Assembly: GCA_021821305.1 (NCBI GenBank)
Contig: JAKACP010000001.1
Coordinates: 434,001-498,000 of the forward strand
Source: a bacterium
Lineage (GTDB): Bacteria; Patescibacteria; Paceibacteria; Moranbacterales; UBA1568
Reading direction: 5' to 3'
DNA length: 64,000 nucleotides
The notes below the pieces were generated by a model. The model was not told the origin of the DNA, made no database searches, and saw only the letters and a list, made by a program, of their open reading frames with translations. A program made the position numbers and the translations under genes. Positions 1 through 8,759 of this stretch are shown here, in pieces (positions within the stretch are counted from its first letter, which is position 1; every line of letters begins with the position of its first letter).

Positions 1-777
1 GAGACTGAAGTCGAGCGCAAGGAGGAACTGCAGGAGATGGCGAACAAACTCGCGATAACGAACGAGGAGCTCAAGCGTCTCGACAATTCGAAATCCGAGT
101 TCATCTCGATCGCCTCGCACCAGCTGCGCACCCCGCTCACCGCGATCAAGGGGTTCCTCTCGCTCATCCTCGAGGGATCGTACGGCAAGATCACTCCGCA
201 GATCGAGGACGTGATCAACAAGGTGTACTCGGCCAACGGCCACCTCGTCGAGCTTGTGGAGAATCTCCTCAACGTCTCGCGCATCGATTCGGGACGCATC
301 CAGTATCAGTTCGCGCCCGCGGATATCACCGAGGTCATCCGTGAGCTCGCCGATTCGATGACGATCATCGCCAAAGGCAGGGGCCTCGCGCTCTCGTTCA
401 CGTATCCGGAGCGACCGATCGAGCCTTTCGACATGGACGTGCAGAAAATCCGCGAAGTCGTCTCCAATCTCATCGACAACGCCATCAAATACACCAAGGA
501 AGGAAGCATCGCGGTTTCCCTCGAGCGGCGGGGCGATACGGCCCGGATCACCGTCTCGGATACGGGTATCGGTATCGCGCCGGAGGACATCCATCAGCTG
601 TTCCAGAAGTTCCGTCGCGGCGCCGGCGCGGGCAAGGTGAACGTCTCGGGGACCGGGCTCGGTCTCTATGTGGCCAAATCCTTCGTCGACGCGCACGGCG
701 GCAGTCTCTCCATCGAGTCGGATGGTGTCGGCAAAGGCTCGCGGTTCATCGTCGAACTTCCCCTCCGGAAGAAGTAG
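1..777 (+). CDS. Sensor histidine kinase, C-terminal part (5' end outside window)
   Basis: The frame is open from base 1, so the N-terminal sensor region lies outside the window; the ATG at 37 is internal. What remains begins with a charged coiled coil running into a HisKA dimerisation domain. The H-box is SEFISIASHQLRTPL, with the phospho-acceptor His 28 residues after that Met. A complete HATPase_c domain follows: N-box NLIDNAIKY, G1 DTGIGIAPED, F-box FQKFRRG, G2 GTGLGLYVAK. All residues needed for autophosphorylation are present. The phosphoryl acceptor is plausibly the double-receiver protein 70 bp downstream on the same strand. The signal sensed cannot be inferred. Confidence 0.93.
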   Translation, partial: ETEVERKEELQEMANKLAITNEELKRLDNSKSEFISIASHQLRTPLTAIKGFLSLILEGSYGKITPQIEDVINKVYSANGHLVELVENLLNVSRIDSGRIQYQFAPADITEVIRELADSMTIIAKGRGLALSFTYPERPIEPFDMDVQKIREVVSNLIDNAIKYTKEGSIAVSLERRGDTARITVSDTGIGIAPEDIHQLFQKFRRGAGAGKVNVSGTGLGLYVAKSFVDAHGGSLSIESDGVGKGSRFIVELPLRKK

Positions 778-847
778 CCCTCCGCGGGGAAGCGTTTGCC
801 TCGGCGGAGACCCTCTGGTATCCTGAAGAACATCCTAATAACACCAT

Positions 848-1648
848 ATGCCGAAAATACTGCTGGTCGAGGACGATCCGCTCATAGCGGAAATCTATGT
901 GAAGAAATTCGAAACGGCCGATTACGAGGTGGTCAACGTGACGACCGGAAAAGCCGTGCTGAAGGCGGTCGAGGAAGGCCCGTTCGATCTCGTGCTGCTC
1001 GATCTCGTCATACCGGAAATGGGCGGGATGGAGGTGCTCAAGGAGCTTCGGACGAACGCGAAATACCCATCCGATCTCAAGGTCGTCGTCTTCAGCAATC
1101 TTTCCGACCCGGAAGACCGGAAAAAGGCCATCGATCTCGGGGCCAACGGTTTCATCCAGAAAACCGACTACACCCCGTCCAAACTGATCCTCGAAGTGGA
1201 GCGACTCCTCCGGCTCTTCGAGGAGCAGGGTAGGAACGAGACGAGATCCGATGCACCGCCCGCGAAGAACGGCAAGCGGATCCTGTTCATCGAGGATGAG
1301 CCGGTATTCGTCGACATGTTCGGACGCCGACTCGCCCAGGACGGTTACGAGATCGTCCCGCACGGGCATGGCGTCTCGGCGGTCGAGGCGGCGATGAAGG
1401 AGCATTTCGATCTCGTCATCACCGATGCGATGCTCCCGAACATGACGGGGCAGGAAGTGATCGAACGGCTCAAGTCCGATGACCGGACCAAACATATCCC
1501 GATATTCCTCCTGTCCGCCTCGCTCGAGGCGGAGGAGATGGAGAGATTGTCTCAGTCGGACGACGTCTTCAAGGCGTTTCTCAAGACGCAGATCACGCCC
1601 ACGGAACTCGCCCGCGAGGTGAGCCTTTTGTTCAAGAATAACGGATAA
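848..1648 (+). CDS. Tandem two-receiver response regulator without output domain
   Basis: The 266-aa protein consists of two CheY-like receiver domains, residues about 1-122 and 143-264, joined by a short linker. Domain 1 has acidic pair E8-D9/D10, phospho-acceptor D52 and conserved K105 (IQKTD). Domain 2 has E149-D150 and D193 (DLVITDAMLPNMTG); the usual lysine is replaced in context by FLKT. No DNA-binding, GGDEF or other effector domain follows, so it probably acts through protein contacts or as a phosphorelay intermediate. It sits 70 bp after the histidine kinase and 5 bp before aspS. No clear Shine-Dalgarno sequence precedes the ATG. Confidence 0.88.
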   Translation: MPKILLVEDDPLIAEIYVKKFETADYEVVNVTTGKAVLKAVEEGPFDLVLLDLVIPEMGGMEVLKELRTNAKYPSDLKVVVFSNLSDPEDRKKAIDLGANGFIQKTDYTPSKLILEVERLLRLFEEQGRNETRSDAPPAKNGKRILFIEDEPVFVDMFGRRLAQDGYEIVPHGHGVSAVEAAMKEHFDLVITDAMLPNMTGQEVIERLKSDDRTKHIPIFLLSASLEAEEMERLSQSDDVFKAFLKTQITPTELAREVSLLFKNNG

Positions 1649-1653
1649 GGTAT

Positions 1654-2979
1654 ATGAAGGGGAGACTGCTCATCGCCGAGACGCCGCGGCATATCGGCGA
1701 AACCGTGACGATAGCCGGCTGGGTGTCGGTCCGTCGCGATCATGGCAAGCTCATATTTCTCGATATCCGCGATCGGAGCGGATCGGTGCAGGCGATCGTG
1801 CTCCCGTCCGCGGGCCCGGCCTATGAGGCGGCGCAGGAAATCCGGAGCGAACACGTCGTCGCGATCGAGGGACTCGTGAAGGAACGTCCCGGCGGAGCGG
1901 AAAAGGCCGGCTCGGCCCTCGGTGGCATCGAGCTGGAAATCTCCGCGATACGGACGATATCCGCTCCGGCGGAGACGCTTCCGTTCGAGATCTCCGTCCC
2001 CGAGCTCGACCTCAACCTCGATACGCTGCTCGACCATCGGACGATCGCGCTCCGGAACGCCAGACTGCAGGCGATCTTCAGGATATATTCCACGATGCTC
2101 TCCGCCTATGCCGCGCGGATGCGTGCCGCCGATTTCCTCGAGATCAAGACGCCCAAGCTCGTCGGTTCCGCCACCGAAGGCGGCGCCAACTTCTTCACCG
2201 TCAACTATTTCGACCGCAAGGCCTATCTCGCGCAGAGCCCGCAATTCTACAAGCAGGCGGGCATTTCGATATTCGAGCGGGTATTCGAGGTCGGATCCGT
2301 GTTCCGAGCCGAGCCGCACTTCACGACCCGCCATGTCAACGAGTACGTCGGACTCGACGCCGAACTCGGATTCATCTCGGATTTTTCCGAAGTGATGGAC
2401 GAGCTCGAGGCGACGATCAAGTACGTGTTCGCGGAAATCGGCAAGGAGCGAGCCTCGGAACTCGCCCTCTACGGGGCGGCGCTTCCGGCGGATGTGCCGA
2501 TTCCGCGCCTACGGCTTTCCGAAGCGGTCGATATCCTCAGGGAATCGTACGGCAAGGAAATAGAAGGCGGCGACATCGACGCCGAGGGCGAGCGGATGAT
2601 CGGGGAATACGTGAAGGAGAAATTCGGTTCCGATTTCGTCTTCCTCACGCACTATCCGACGGCGCTCCGGCCTTTCTATACCATGCCGAGCGCGGATGAC
2701 CCGAGCGTGACGGAGAGTTTCGATCTCATCTACCGCGGGCTCGAGATCGCGAGCGGCGGACAGCGCATCCACGATTACGCACAACTCTCGGAAAGCATCA
2801 GGAGCCGCGGCATGAACCCGGACGATTTCGCCTCGTACCTCGACGTGTTCCGCTACGGGTGCCCGCCGCACGGAGGGTGGGGCCTCGGGTCGGAACGCAT
2901 CGTCCAGAAGCTCCTCGGCCTCGGAAGCATCAAGGAGGCCATCCTGTATCCGCGCGACGTGAAGCGGCTTTCGCCGTAA
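1654..2979 (+). CDS. aspS: Aspartate--tRNA ligase, archaeal/eukaryal type
   Basis: Charges tRNA-Asp in the cytoplasm. At 441 aa it is the short archaeal-type AspRS, not the ~590-aa bacterial enzyme with its GAD insertion. An N-terminal OB-fold anticodon-binding domain (about 1-105) precedes the class II catalytic core. Motif 2 reads FRAEPHFTTRHVNE; the TTRHxNE form fits AspRS rather than AsnRS. Motif 3 is GLGSERIVQKLLGL. Archaeal-type enzymes are often non-discriminating and also form Asp-tRNA-Asn for GatCAB amidation. Whether this one does cannot be judged because no asnS or gat gene is visible. Only 5 bp separate it from the regulator gene, so they are likely co-transcribed. Confidence 0.9.
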   Translation: MKGRLLIAETPRHIGETVTIAGWVSVRRDHGKLIFLDIRDRSGSVQAIVLPSAGPAYEAAQEIRSEHVVAIEGLVKERPGGAEKAGSALGGIELEISAIRTISAPAETLPFEISVPELDLNLDTLLDHRTIALRNARLQAIFRIYSTMLSAYAARMRAADFLEIKTPKLVGSATEGGANFFTVNYFDRKAYLAQSPQFYKQAGISIFERVFEVGSVFRAEPHFTTRHVNEYVGLDAELGFISDFSEVMDELEATIKYVFAEIGKERASELALYGAALPADVPIPRLRLSEAVDILRESYGKEIEGGDIDAEGERMIGEYVKEKFGSDFVFLTHYPTALRPFYTMPSADDPSVTESFDLIYRGLEIASGGQRIHDYAQLSESIRSRGMNPDDFASYLDVFRYGCPPHGGWGLGSERIVQKLLGLGSIKEAILYPRDVKRLSP

Positions 2980-2991
2980 AACCTTCCTGGC

Positions 2992-3020
2992 TGGATATTT
3001 TTCCGAAAGCACGGTACAAT
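2992..3020 (+). promoter_or_regulatory. Promoter of the mre operon
   Basis: TGGATA, 17-bp spacer, TACAAT. It lies just after the aspS stop, and the predicted start near 3027 leaves about 24 nt of leader before mreB. Confidence 0.55.
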
Positions 3021-3050
3021 GGGGCGTACTTCTTTTGACGTGGAAACCTG

Positions 3051-4136
3051 ATGGCACGCTCTCTCGACACCCTTAAACGAGGCATTTCCGACGGATTTTT
3101 CGGCCGTTTTTCGCTGGACATCGGCATCGATCTCGGTACCGCCAATACGCTCGTCTACGTGAAGGGGCGGGGTATCATCATCAACGAGCCTTCGATCGTG
3201 GCCGTCAATCAGCGGACGGGACAGATCCTCGCGATCGGCAAACAGGCACGGAAGATGGTCGGAAAGACCCCGGCGCATATCGTCGTGACCCGGCCGCTCG
3301 TCAACGGCGTCATCTCCGATTTCGAGGTGACCCAGCAGATGCTCCGATACTTCATCGGCAAGGTGCATCAGGGGAACATGATGTTCCTTCGTCGTCCGCG
3401 CGTGCTCATCGGTATCCCGTCGGGCGTCACGGAAGTGGAGAAACGCGCGGTGGTGGAAGCGGCGCAGAACGCGGGCGCGCGCGAGGCGTTTCTCATCGAC
3501 GAGCCGATGGCGGCCGCGATCGGCGCCCGGCTTCCCGTGACGGAAGCGGCCGGCAACATGGTCGTCGATATCGGCGGCGGGACGACCGAGATCGCGGTGA
3601 TCTCGCTCGGCGGCGTCGTCCTGTCGCGCAGTCTCCGGATCGCGGGGGACAAGATGAACCAGGACATCGTCCGCTATTGCCGCGACGAGTTCAACCTGCT
3701 CGTCGGCGAGCGGACGGCGGAAGAGGCCAAGATCGCCATCGGGAGCGCTTTCCCGCTCCGCGAGAAGCTCACGATGCCGATACGCGGACGGGACCTCGTC
3801 TCCGGACTGCCCAAGGAGGTGATCGTCACCGACGAACATATACGCGAGGCGCTTTCACACTCGATCCGCGTCATCACCAATACCATCAAGACTATCGTCG
3901 AGGAGACGCCGCCGGAGCTCATCTCCGACGTCATGGGGCGTGGCATCATCCTCGCCGGCGGCGGCAGTCTGATCCGCGGTATCGACAAGCTGTTCGCCAA
4001 CCAGACGAGTATCCCGGTCCGGCTCATGGAGGATCCGCTCACCGCCGTCGTGCGCGGCACGGGTATCGTGCTCGATGACATGGACGGCCTCAAGGAAGTG
4101 CTTATCGAGACGGAGTCCGCCGGCGCGCTCCGATAA
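3051..4136 (+). CDS. mreB: Rod shape-determining protein MreB
   Basis: Bacterial actin homologue that forms membrane-associated filaments directing lateral wall synthesis. The 361-aa length is slightly above the usual ~340 because of an N-terminal extension (about 20 residues) before the first phosphate motif DIGIDLGTANTLVYVKG. The phosphate-2 motif VVDIGGGTTEIAVISLGG and the adenosine motif GRGIILAGGGSLIRGID are intact. It is the first gene of an mreB-mreC-mreD-mrdA cluster, and its own promoter lies upstream. Presence of the full set indicates elongating, rod-like growth. Confidence 0.97.
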   Translation: MARSLDTLKRGISDGFFGRFSLDIGIDLGTANTLVYVKGRGIIINEPSIVAVNQRTGQILAIGKQARKMVGKTPAHIVVTRPLVNGVISDFEVTQQMLRYFIGKVHQGNMMFLRRPRVLIGIPSGVTEVEKRAVVEAAQNAGAREAFLIDEPMAAAIGARLPVTEAAGNMVVDIGGGTTEIAVISLGGVVLSRSLRIAGDKMNQDIVRYCRDEFNLLVGERTAEEAKIAIGSAFPLREKLTMPIRGRDLVSGLPKEVIVTDEHIREALSHSIRVITNTIKTIVEETPPELISDVMGRGIILAGGGSLIRGIDKLFANQTSIPVRLMEDPLTAVVRGTGIVLDDMDGLKEVLIETESAGALR

Positions 4137-4160
4137 GAGTCTGTCCGATATCTCACTATT

Positions 4161-4979
4161 ATGACGCACTCAAGGGGGTTTTCTCGATCAAAATTGCTTC
4201 GGACCCTGATCGCGCTCTCGATACTGATCGGCATCGCGGTGTGGAATCCGGATCCCGTATCCTCGCTCGTCCGCGGTGTGTTCCATACCGTGCTGTGGCC
4301 GTTCGAGAAATCTTTTTCCTTCGTGGCCTTCGAGCTCCGTGACGCCCGGGACTTCGTCTCGTCCATAGGGGAGCTGAAACGCGAGAACGAGTCGCTCGCC
4401 GACGAGAACCTGAAGCTCCGGGCGGAAAACGCGTCGCTCGCGTTCCTTCGCGATGAGAACGAGGCGCTCCGGAAATCGGCCGGGGTCGAGATCCGGAAAA
4501 GATTCGATCTGTTTCCGGGCGAAGTCATCGGCCAGGGTGGCGAGGCGCAGTTGGGCGCGCTCATCATCGACCGTGGCGCCGTCCACGGGGTCCGGACCGG
4601 CATGCCGGCCGTCGTGGGTGAGGGAGTGCTCGTCGGCGTCGTCGACGAGGTCTATCCGGCGAGTGCCCGGGTGACGCTCCTTTCCAGCTCGCAGAGCACC
4701 ATCGGGGCGATGACGGTGGAACATTCGGCCAAGGGCATCGCCCGCGGCGATCGCGGGCTCGGTATCGCCTATGACATGGTGCTCCAGAGCGATACGCTCC
4801 GCTCGGGAGACCGGGTCGTCACCTCCGGTGTCGGGGGTTCGATACCGTCCGGACTGCTCATCGGCACCGTGGGCCAGGTCCGTGACTCCGAGGACCGACT
4901 CTTTCGTCGGGCGAATATCGTCCCTCCTATGGATCTCGAATCGCTCCGGTTCGTCTTTCTCATCAAGGAAACGAAATAA
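4161..4979 (+). CDS. mreC: Cell shape protein MreC
   Basis: Membrane-anchored scaffold of the elongasome, 272 aa. One N-terminal transmembrane segment (about residues 14-30) is followed by a coiled coil (about 65-105: KRENESLADENLKLRAENAS) and the MreC beta-barrel pair (about 115-268), with the typical GQGGEAQLGALIIDRG and RSGDRVVTSGVGGSIPSGL segments. The gene starts 24 bp after mreB and ends 2 bp before mreD. It is expected to bridge MreB inside to PBP2 outside. Confidence 0.95.
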   Translation: MTHSRGFSRSKLLRTLIALSILIGIAVWNPDPVSSLVRGVFHTVLWPFEKSFSFVAFELRDARDFVSSIGELKRENESLADENLKLRAENASLAFLRDENEALRKSAGVEIRKRFDLFPGEVIGQGGEAQLGALIIDRGAVHGVRTGMPAVVGEGVLVGVVDEVYPASARVTLLSSSQSTIGAMTVEHSAKGIARGDRGLGIAYDMVLQSDTLRSGDRVVTSGVGGSIPSGLLIGTVGQVRDSEDRLFRRANIVPPMDLESLRFVFLIKETK

Positions 4980-4981
4980 GT

Positions 4982-5521
4982 ATGAAAGTCACTTTGGTCC
5001 GATTCGTGTCTCTCCTTCTCCTGCTCGCCTTCGGATCGTCGGCGCTTTCCGTGTTCGCCCCGTCGTTGTCGTCCTTTCCCGTCTTCTTCTTCGCGCTCGC
5101 GGTCGCACTCGCGCTGTCCCGAGGATTCTTCGAGGCATTCCCGACCGCGCTCGTGGCCGGGCTTCTCGTCGACGTCTCGACGCTCGGGCGGATCGGGCTC
5201 GGAAGCGCCTTCATCGTCGGACTGGCGTATACGGCGAGTTTTTTCTCGCGACGGTTCGTCGTCGAGCACGGCGTGATGACCTATCTCTTTTCGGGATTGC
5301 TCGTCGGGGCGGTCGCGTTCGTGTATCCTTTTTTCGCCGGAGCCCTCCTCGACGGCCGCGATTTTTTCGGAGGCGGAGGTGCTTGGGCGCTCTTCTCATG
5401 GGGCAACGCGCTCTTCGCGTTCGGAGGCGGCGTCGTCCTCTTTCCGGCTGCGGCATGGCTCCTCCGCGTGTTCGATGAGCGCACCGCCTACCTCGATTCG
5501 CAGAATATCGTCCGCAGATAA
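4982..5521 (+). CDS. mreD: Rod shape-determining membrane protein MreD
   Basis: A 179-aa very hydrophobic protein with five to six predicted membrane segments. The family is recognised mainly by this topology and by position: two bases after mreC and 18 bp before the PBP2 gene. MreD is an integral membrane partner in the elongasome with no enzymatic motif. Overall similarity is judged from hydrophobicity and gene order rather than conserved residues. Confidence 0.85.
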   Translation: MKVTLVRFVSLLLLLAFGSSALSVFAPSLSSFPVFFFALAVALALSRGFFEAFPTALVAGLLVDVSTLGRIGLGSAFIVGLAYTASFFSRRFVVEHGVMTYLFSGLLVGAVAFVYPFFAGALLDGRDFFGGGGAWALFSWGNALFAFGGGVVLFPAAAWLLRVFDERTAYLDSQNIVRR

Positions 5522-5539
5522 CGGATATCCCTTTTCCCC

Positions 5540-7432
5540 ATGTTCGGAAAAATACCACAAGATATCGGGAGTGAGATCGACGACGCGGTTCTGACCGTGA
5601 CCGAAAAGGACGCGGCCAAACTGGAGTGGCCCCTCGATCGGCGATGGGCCTCGACGTATTTTCTCGTGGGAGCGGCGATCGTCCTACTTCTCTTCGGGAG
5701 AGCGGTCTATCTCAACGTGTTCCAAGGCGAGAAATACCGCGCGATCGCGGAACGCAACAGCGTCCGTCTCGTGCCTCTCCCGACGCCGAGAGGCATCGTG
5801 TATGACCGGTTCGGCGTCCCACTCGTCCGCAACCTTCCGAGTATCGACGCGGTGCTCGTCCCGTTCGACGCACCGAAGGACACCGCCGGCCGGGAGGAGC
5901 TGAAGAGCGCGCTCGAGAGCACGCTTTCCATCGCGCCCGAATCGGTCGACGCCGTCTTCGCGCTCGCCGTGAAGAATCCGCTCACGCCGGTACTCCTCAA
6001 GAAGAAGCTGTCCCAGGAGGAAGTGATCGCGATCCTGTCCCAGGAGGAGCGTTTCCCCGGGATCAATCTCTTCAAGTCGGCGTACCGGGAATACATGGAC
6101 AGCGTCATGTTCTCGCATGTCCTCGGGTATGAGGGGAGGATCAGCGAGGGAGAATACGCCGCAAGCGCCGAGTCGGAGTATCTGCCCACGGATTCCGTCG
6201 GCAAGCAGGGGATCGAGAAGAGCTATGAGCGGGAGCTCCGCGGCGAGCGCGGATTCGAACGGGTGGAAGTCGACGCGTTCGGCCGACCGAAGAAGGTGCT
6301 CGGCACGGTCCAGTCGAAGGCGGGGAGCGATCTCCTTCTCTCCATCGACGCCGAATTGCAGAAGCGGTCGTTCGACGCGCTCGCGTCGTTCCTGGAATCC
6401 AAGGGCCTCGAACGCGGCGCGGTGATCGCGCTCGATCCGCGCGACGGCGCGGTGCGCGCGCTCGTATCGATTCCGAGTTTCGACAACAACCTGTTCGCGG
6501 AGGGAATCTCTTCCGACGCGTACCGATCGCTCATCGAGGACGAGTCCAAGCCGCTTTTCAACCGGGCCATCGCCGGAGAGTATCCGCCCGGATCCACGTT
6601 CAAGCCGGTCATCGCGTCGGCCGCGCTCTCGGAACGCCTCATAAGCGAGGACACGCGCATCGAGTCCCGCGGCGGCATAGCGGTCGGCAGCTTTTTCTTC
6701 GGTGACTGGAAGGCGCACGGATTCACCGATCTGCGCGGCGCGCTCGCGGTGTCGAGCGACGTCTACTTCTACTCTATCGGCGGCGGATACGGGGGTATTC
6801 CGGGCCTCGGGATAGACCGGATGAAATCATACGCCGAGCGGTTCGGCTACGGGAGTCCGTCCGGCATCGATATTCCCGGCGAGGGGGACGGATTTCTCCC
6901 CGATGGGGAATGGAAGAAGGAGCGCTTCGGCGAACGCTGGTACATAGGCGACGACTACCATGCGTCTATCGGGCAGGGTTTCGTCACGGCCACCCCGCTT
7001 CAGATCGCGAACTCGGTGGCGGCGATCGCCAACGGCGGCACGGTCTACGAGCCGCATATCGTATCGCAGGTGCGCACCGTCGACGGCAAGATATCGGTGA
7101 AGGAGCCGAAGGCGATACGATCGGTCGGAATCGACCCGTATATCCTGCAGGTGGTCCGCGAGGGCATGCGCGAAGCGGTCACCGAGGGGACCGCGCAGTC
7201 GCTCGCGAGCCTGCCCGTTCCCGTCGCCGGAAAAACGGGAACCGCGCAGTTCGGGACGGGCAAGAAGACGCACGGATGGTTCGCTTCCTTCGCGCCCTAT
7301 GACGAACCGGAGCTCGCCATGATCGTGCTCGTCGAGAACCAGGAAACGGATACGTACAACGCGGTTCCGGTGACCAAGGAAATCTATGAGTGGTATTTCC
7401 GGGAGCGGTCAAAACCGAGGACGGATCCCTGA
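5540..7432 (+). CDS. mrdA: Penicillin-binding protein 2, class B transpeptidase
   Basis: DD-transpeptidase that cross-links peptidoglycan during elongation, 630 aa. A transmembrane anchor (about 35-55) is followed by the PBP dimerisation/pedestal domain (RGIVYDRFGVPL) and the transpeptidase domain. The active-site serine is S352 in PPGSTFKP; SSD replaces the usual SxN motif; the KTG box starts at K565 (AGKTGTAQFG). It closes the mreBCD operon, as in many rod-shaped bacteria. No rodA follows. The only SEDS gene in the window is the ftsW-like gene at 35411. The stop codon is TGA. Confidence 0.95.
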   Translation: MFGKIPQDIGSEIDDAVLTVTEKDAAKLEWPLDRRWASTYFLVGAAIVLLLFGRAVYLNVFQGEKYRAIAERNSVRLVPLPTPRGIVYDRFGVPLVRNLPSIDAVLVPFDAPKDTAGREELKSALESTLSIAPESVDAVFALAVKNPLTPVLLKKKLSQEEVIAILSQEERFPGINLFKSAYREYMDSVMFSHVLGYEGRISEGEYAASAESEYLPTDSVGKQGIEKSYERELRGERGFERVEVDAFGRPKKVLGTVQSKAGSDLLLSIDAELQKRSFDALASFLESKGLERGAVIALDPRDGAVRALVSIPSFDNNLFAEGISSDAYRSLIEDESKPLFNRAIAGEYPPGSTFKPVIASAALSERLISEDTRIESRGGIAVGSFFFGDWKAHGFTDLRGALAVSSDVYFYSIGGGYGGIPGLGIDRMKSYAERFGYGSPSGIDIPGEGDGFLPDGEWKKERFGERWYIGDDYHASIGQGFVTATPLQIANSVAAIANGGTVYEPHIVSQVRTVDGKISVKEPKAIRSVGIDPYILQVVREGMREAVTEGTAQSLASLPVPVAGKTGTAQFGTGKKTHGWFASFAPYDEPELAMIVLVENQETDTYNAVPVTKEIYEWYFRERSKPRTDP

Positions 7433-7491
7433 TTGCCGCATCCTCTCATGATCTCGTCCATGCTTCCGTATCCGTGTCCGTCCGTACGCTT

Positions 7492-8145
7492 TCAATATCC
7501 GACGTAGTACCGTATCTGGGCGCTTTCCTTCAGTCCGGATATCCACAGCTGGGCTTCCCCCTGGAGTTTCTGCTGTTTGAGGTCCTCTCCGATCTGTCTC
7601 CTGAATTCCTCCGTCGGTATCCCTTCCGGCGGAGTGACCCCGGAGTTCTTCATGTAGGCGTCTATTTCGGCATCTGTCGGGACGGCTTTTTCGGCGAGCA
7701 GTTTCTCGATCCTTTTCTGGATGGCGATCTGTTCACGGAGCGTTTCACGGGTCATGTCCTGTGCCGCGAGCGCTTCGTCGAGCGTTCCGCCTCCCTGCCC
7801 GCCGGAGATCTGCCCTTCGATCTTCCGTATCTCGCCGTCGATCTCGTCTTCCGTCACGGTGACGTTCCGCCGGTCGAGTTCGGCCTCGATGAGCTTCCTG
7901 TCGATCATGGATTCGAGTGCTTCTTTCCCGCTCTGTCGTTCGAGCTCCCGTATGACGGCGAGCCGGCTGACGGGCGAGCCGTTCACCGTTGCCGCCACCA
8001 GGAATCCTTCGGTGAAGAGTATGGCCGCGAGCACGAAAAGCGCCGCGATCCCGATGGCGACAAAGACCGGTTTCCGCCCGATCCGACGCGATGACTTCTT
8101 TTCTTCCTGATCGGTGTCCCGTTTCGGTTCGTTCGTGTCGTTCAT
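7492..8145 (-). CDS. Membrane-anchored SurA-N-like chaperone without PPIase domain
   Basis: The 217-aa protein has a charged cytoplasmic N-terminus, one transmembrane helix (about 29-50) and an extracytoplasmic helical region resembling the N-terminal domain of SurA/PrsA foldases. The family-like segment NGSPVSRLAVIRELERQSGK leads to alternating charged helices through residue 205. The parvulin peptidyl-prolyl isomerase domain of full-length SurA is absent, so it probably only binds unfolded clients. It lies 52 bp after the CAAC membrane protein gene and forms the last gene of a four-gene cluster with a DsbA-like oxidoreductase, suggesting a common role in folding exported proteins. Confidence 0.75.
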   Translation of the reverse strand: MNDTNEPKRDTDQEEKKSSRRIGRKPVFVAIGIAALFVLAAILFTEGFLVAATVNGSPVSRLAVIRELERQSGKEALESMIDRKLIEAELDRRNVTVTEDEIDGEIRKIEGQISGGQGGGTLDEALAAQDMTRETLREQIAIQKRIEKLLAEKAVPTDAEIDAYMKNSGVTPPEGIPTEEFRRQIGEDLKQQKLQGEAQLWISGLKESAQIRYYVGY

Positions 8146-8197
8146 GATGTCGTGTTCTTATACGTGGTTTATGCTTGGCGGATATTCCGCCTCGTGG

Positions 8198-8749
8198 CTA
8201 CTTCGTTCCTATCTTGCACATGGACGGGTTTTCTATCTGTCGGGCCGCGGCATATATGGTCGCGGCGAGGAGCAGCGTTCCGATGACACCGAACTCGCCG
8301 CCATCGAGCGGAAGGAGCGCTACCGCGCCCGATGCACCGAGAAGCGACAGCGTCCCCGGAAGCAGGAACGATCCGCAAGCCGCGCATCCGACTCCCAGGG
8401 CGCCGCTTCCTACTCCGAGGAACCCTGTCAGCATTCCGCCCTGACGGGTTTTTCCGGTCCGACTCCGGAGGACGTAGGCCGTCATGGCGATATAGATTCC
8501 GAACAGGATGGCGATCGCGACCGTGTAGGAAGCCGAGAACGGGGTGAAGTTCGTCGCGATCGATCCCGAGAGACTCGCGAGCAGGCCGATCTTTTCCGAA
8601 ACGGGGATGTCAGAGGATCCGATCACGCTCGTGATGAGGGAGATATTGGGAAGCCACGTGGCGAGGAGGAACATGGCCGCGCTCACGCCCGAGGCAAGCA
8701 CGACGAAGCGGGGATCCCGGAAGACTTTTTTCAATGCGGGAAGAATCAT
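8198..8749 (-). CDS. Polytopic membrane protein with CAAC motif, next to DsbA-like gene
   Basis: A 183-aa protein with about four membrane segments (roughly 15-35, 70-95, 108-140, 150-172). I do not recognise a named family. The striking element is a CxxC motif, C122-A-A-C125, in the Gly-rich hydrophobic stretch GVGCAACGSFLLPG, with another Cys at 178. The start at 8749 was chosen because the open frame upstream lies inside the DsbA-like gene; this Met is 10 bp after that gene's stop. Position between a DsbA-like thioredoxin and a SurA-like chaperone suggests it could pass electrons across the membrane like DsbB, VKOR or CcdA, but it lacks their recognisable signatures. That role is inference. 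Confidence 0.6.
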   Translation of the reverse strand: MILPALKKVFRDPRFVVLASGVSAAMFLLATWLPNISLITSVIGSSDIPVSEKIGLLASLSGSIATNFTPFSASYTVAIAILFGIYIAMTAYVLRSRTGKTRQGGMLTGFLGVGSGALGVGCAACGSFLLPGTLSLLGASGAVALLPLDGGEFGVIGTLLLAATIYAAARQIENPSMCKIGTK

Positions 8750-8759
8750 ACGGTTCGCG

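Noticed and set aside
746..1495. Long open frame on the - strand opposite the two-receiver regulator
   Set aside because: It mirrors a clearly functional GC-rich gene; Arg/His/Asp-rich low-quality protein with no domain. Many similar antisense frames (for example opposite lysS, secA and the class A PBP gene) were dismissed for the same reason.
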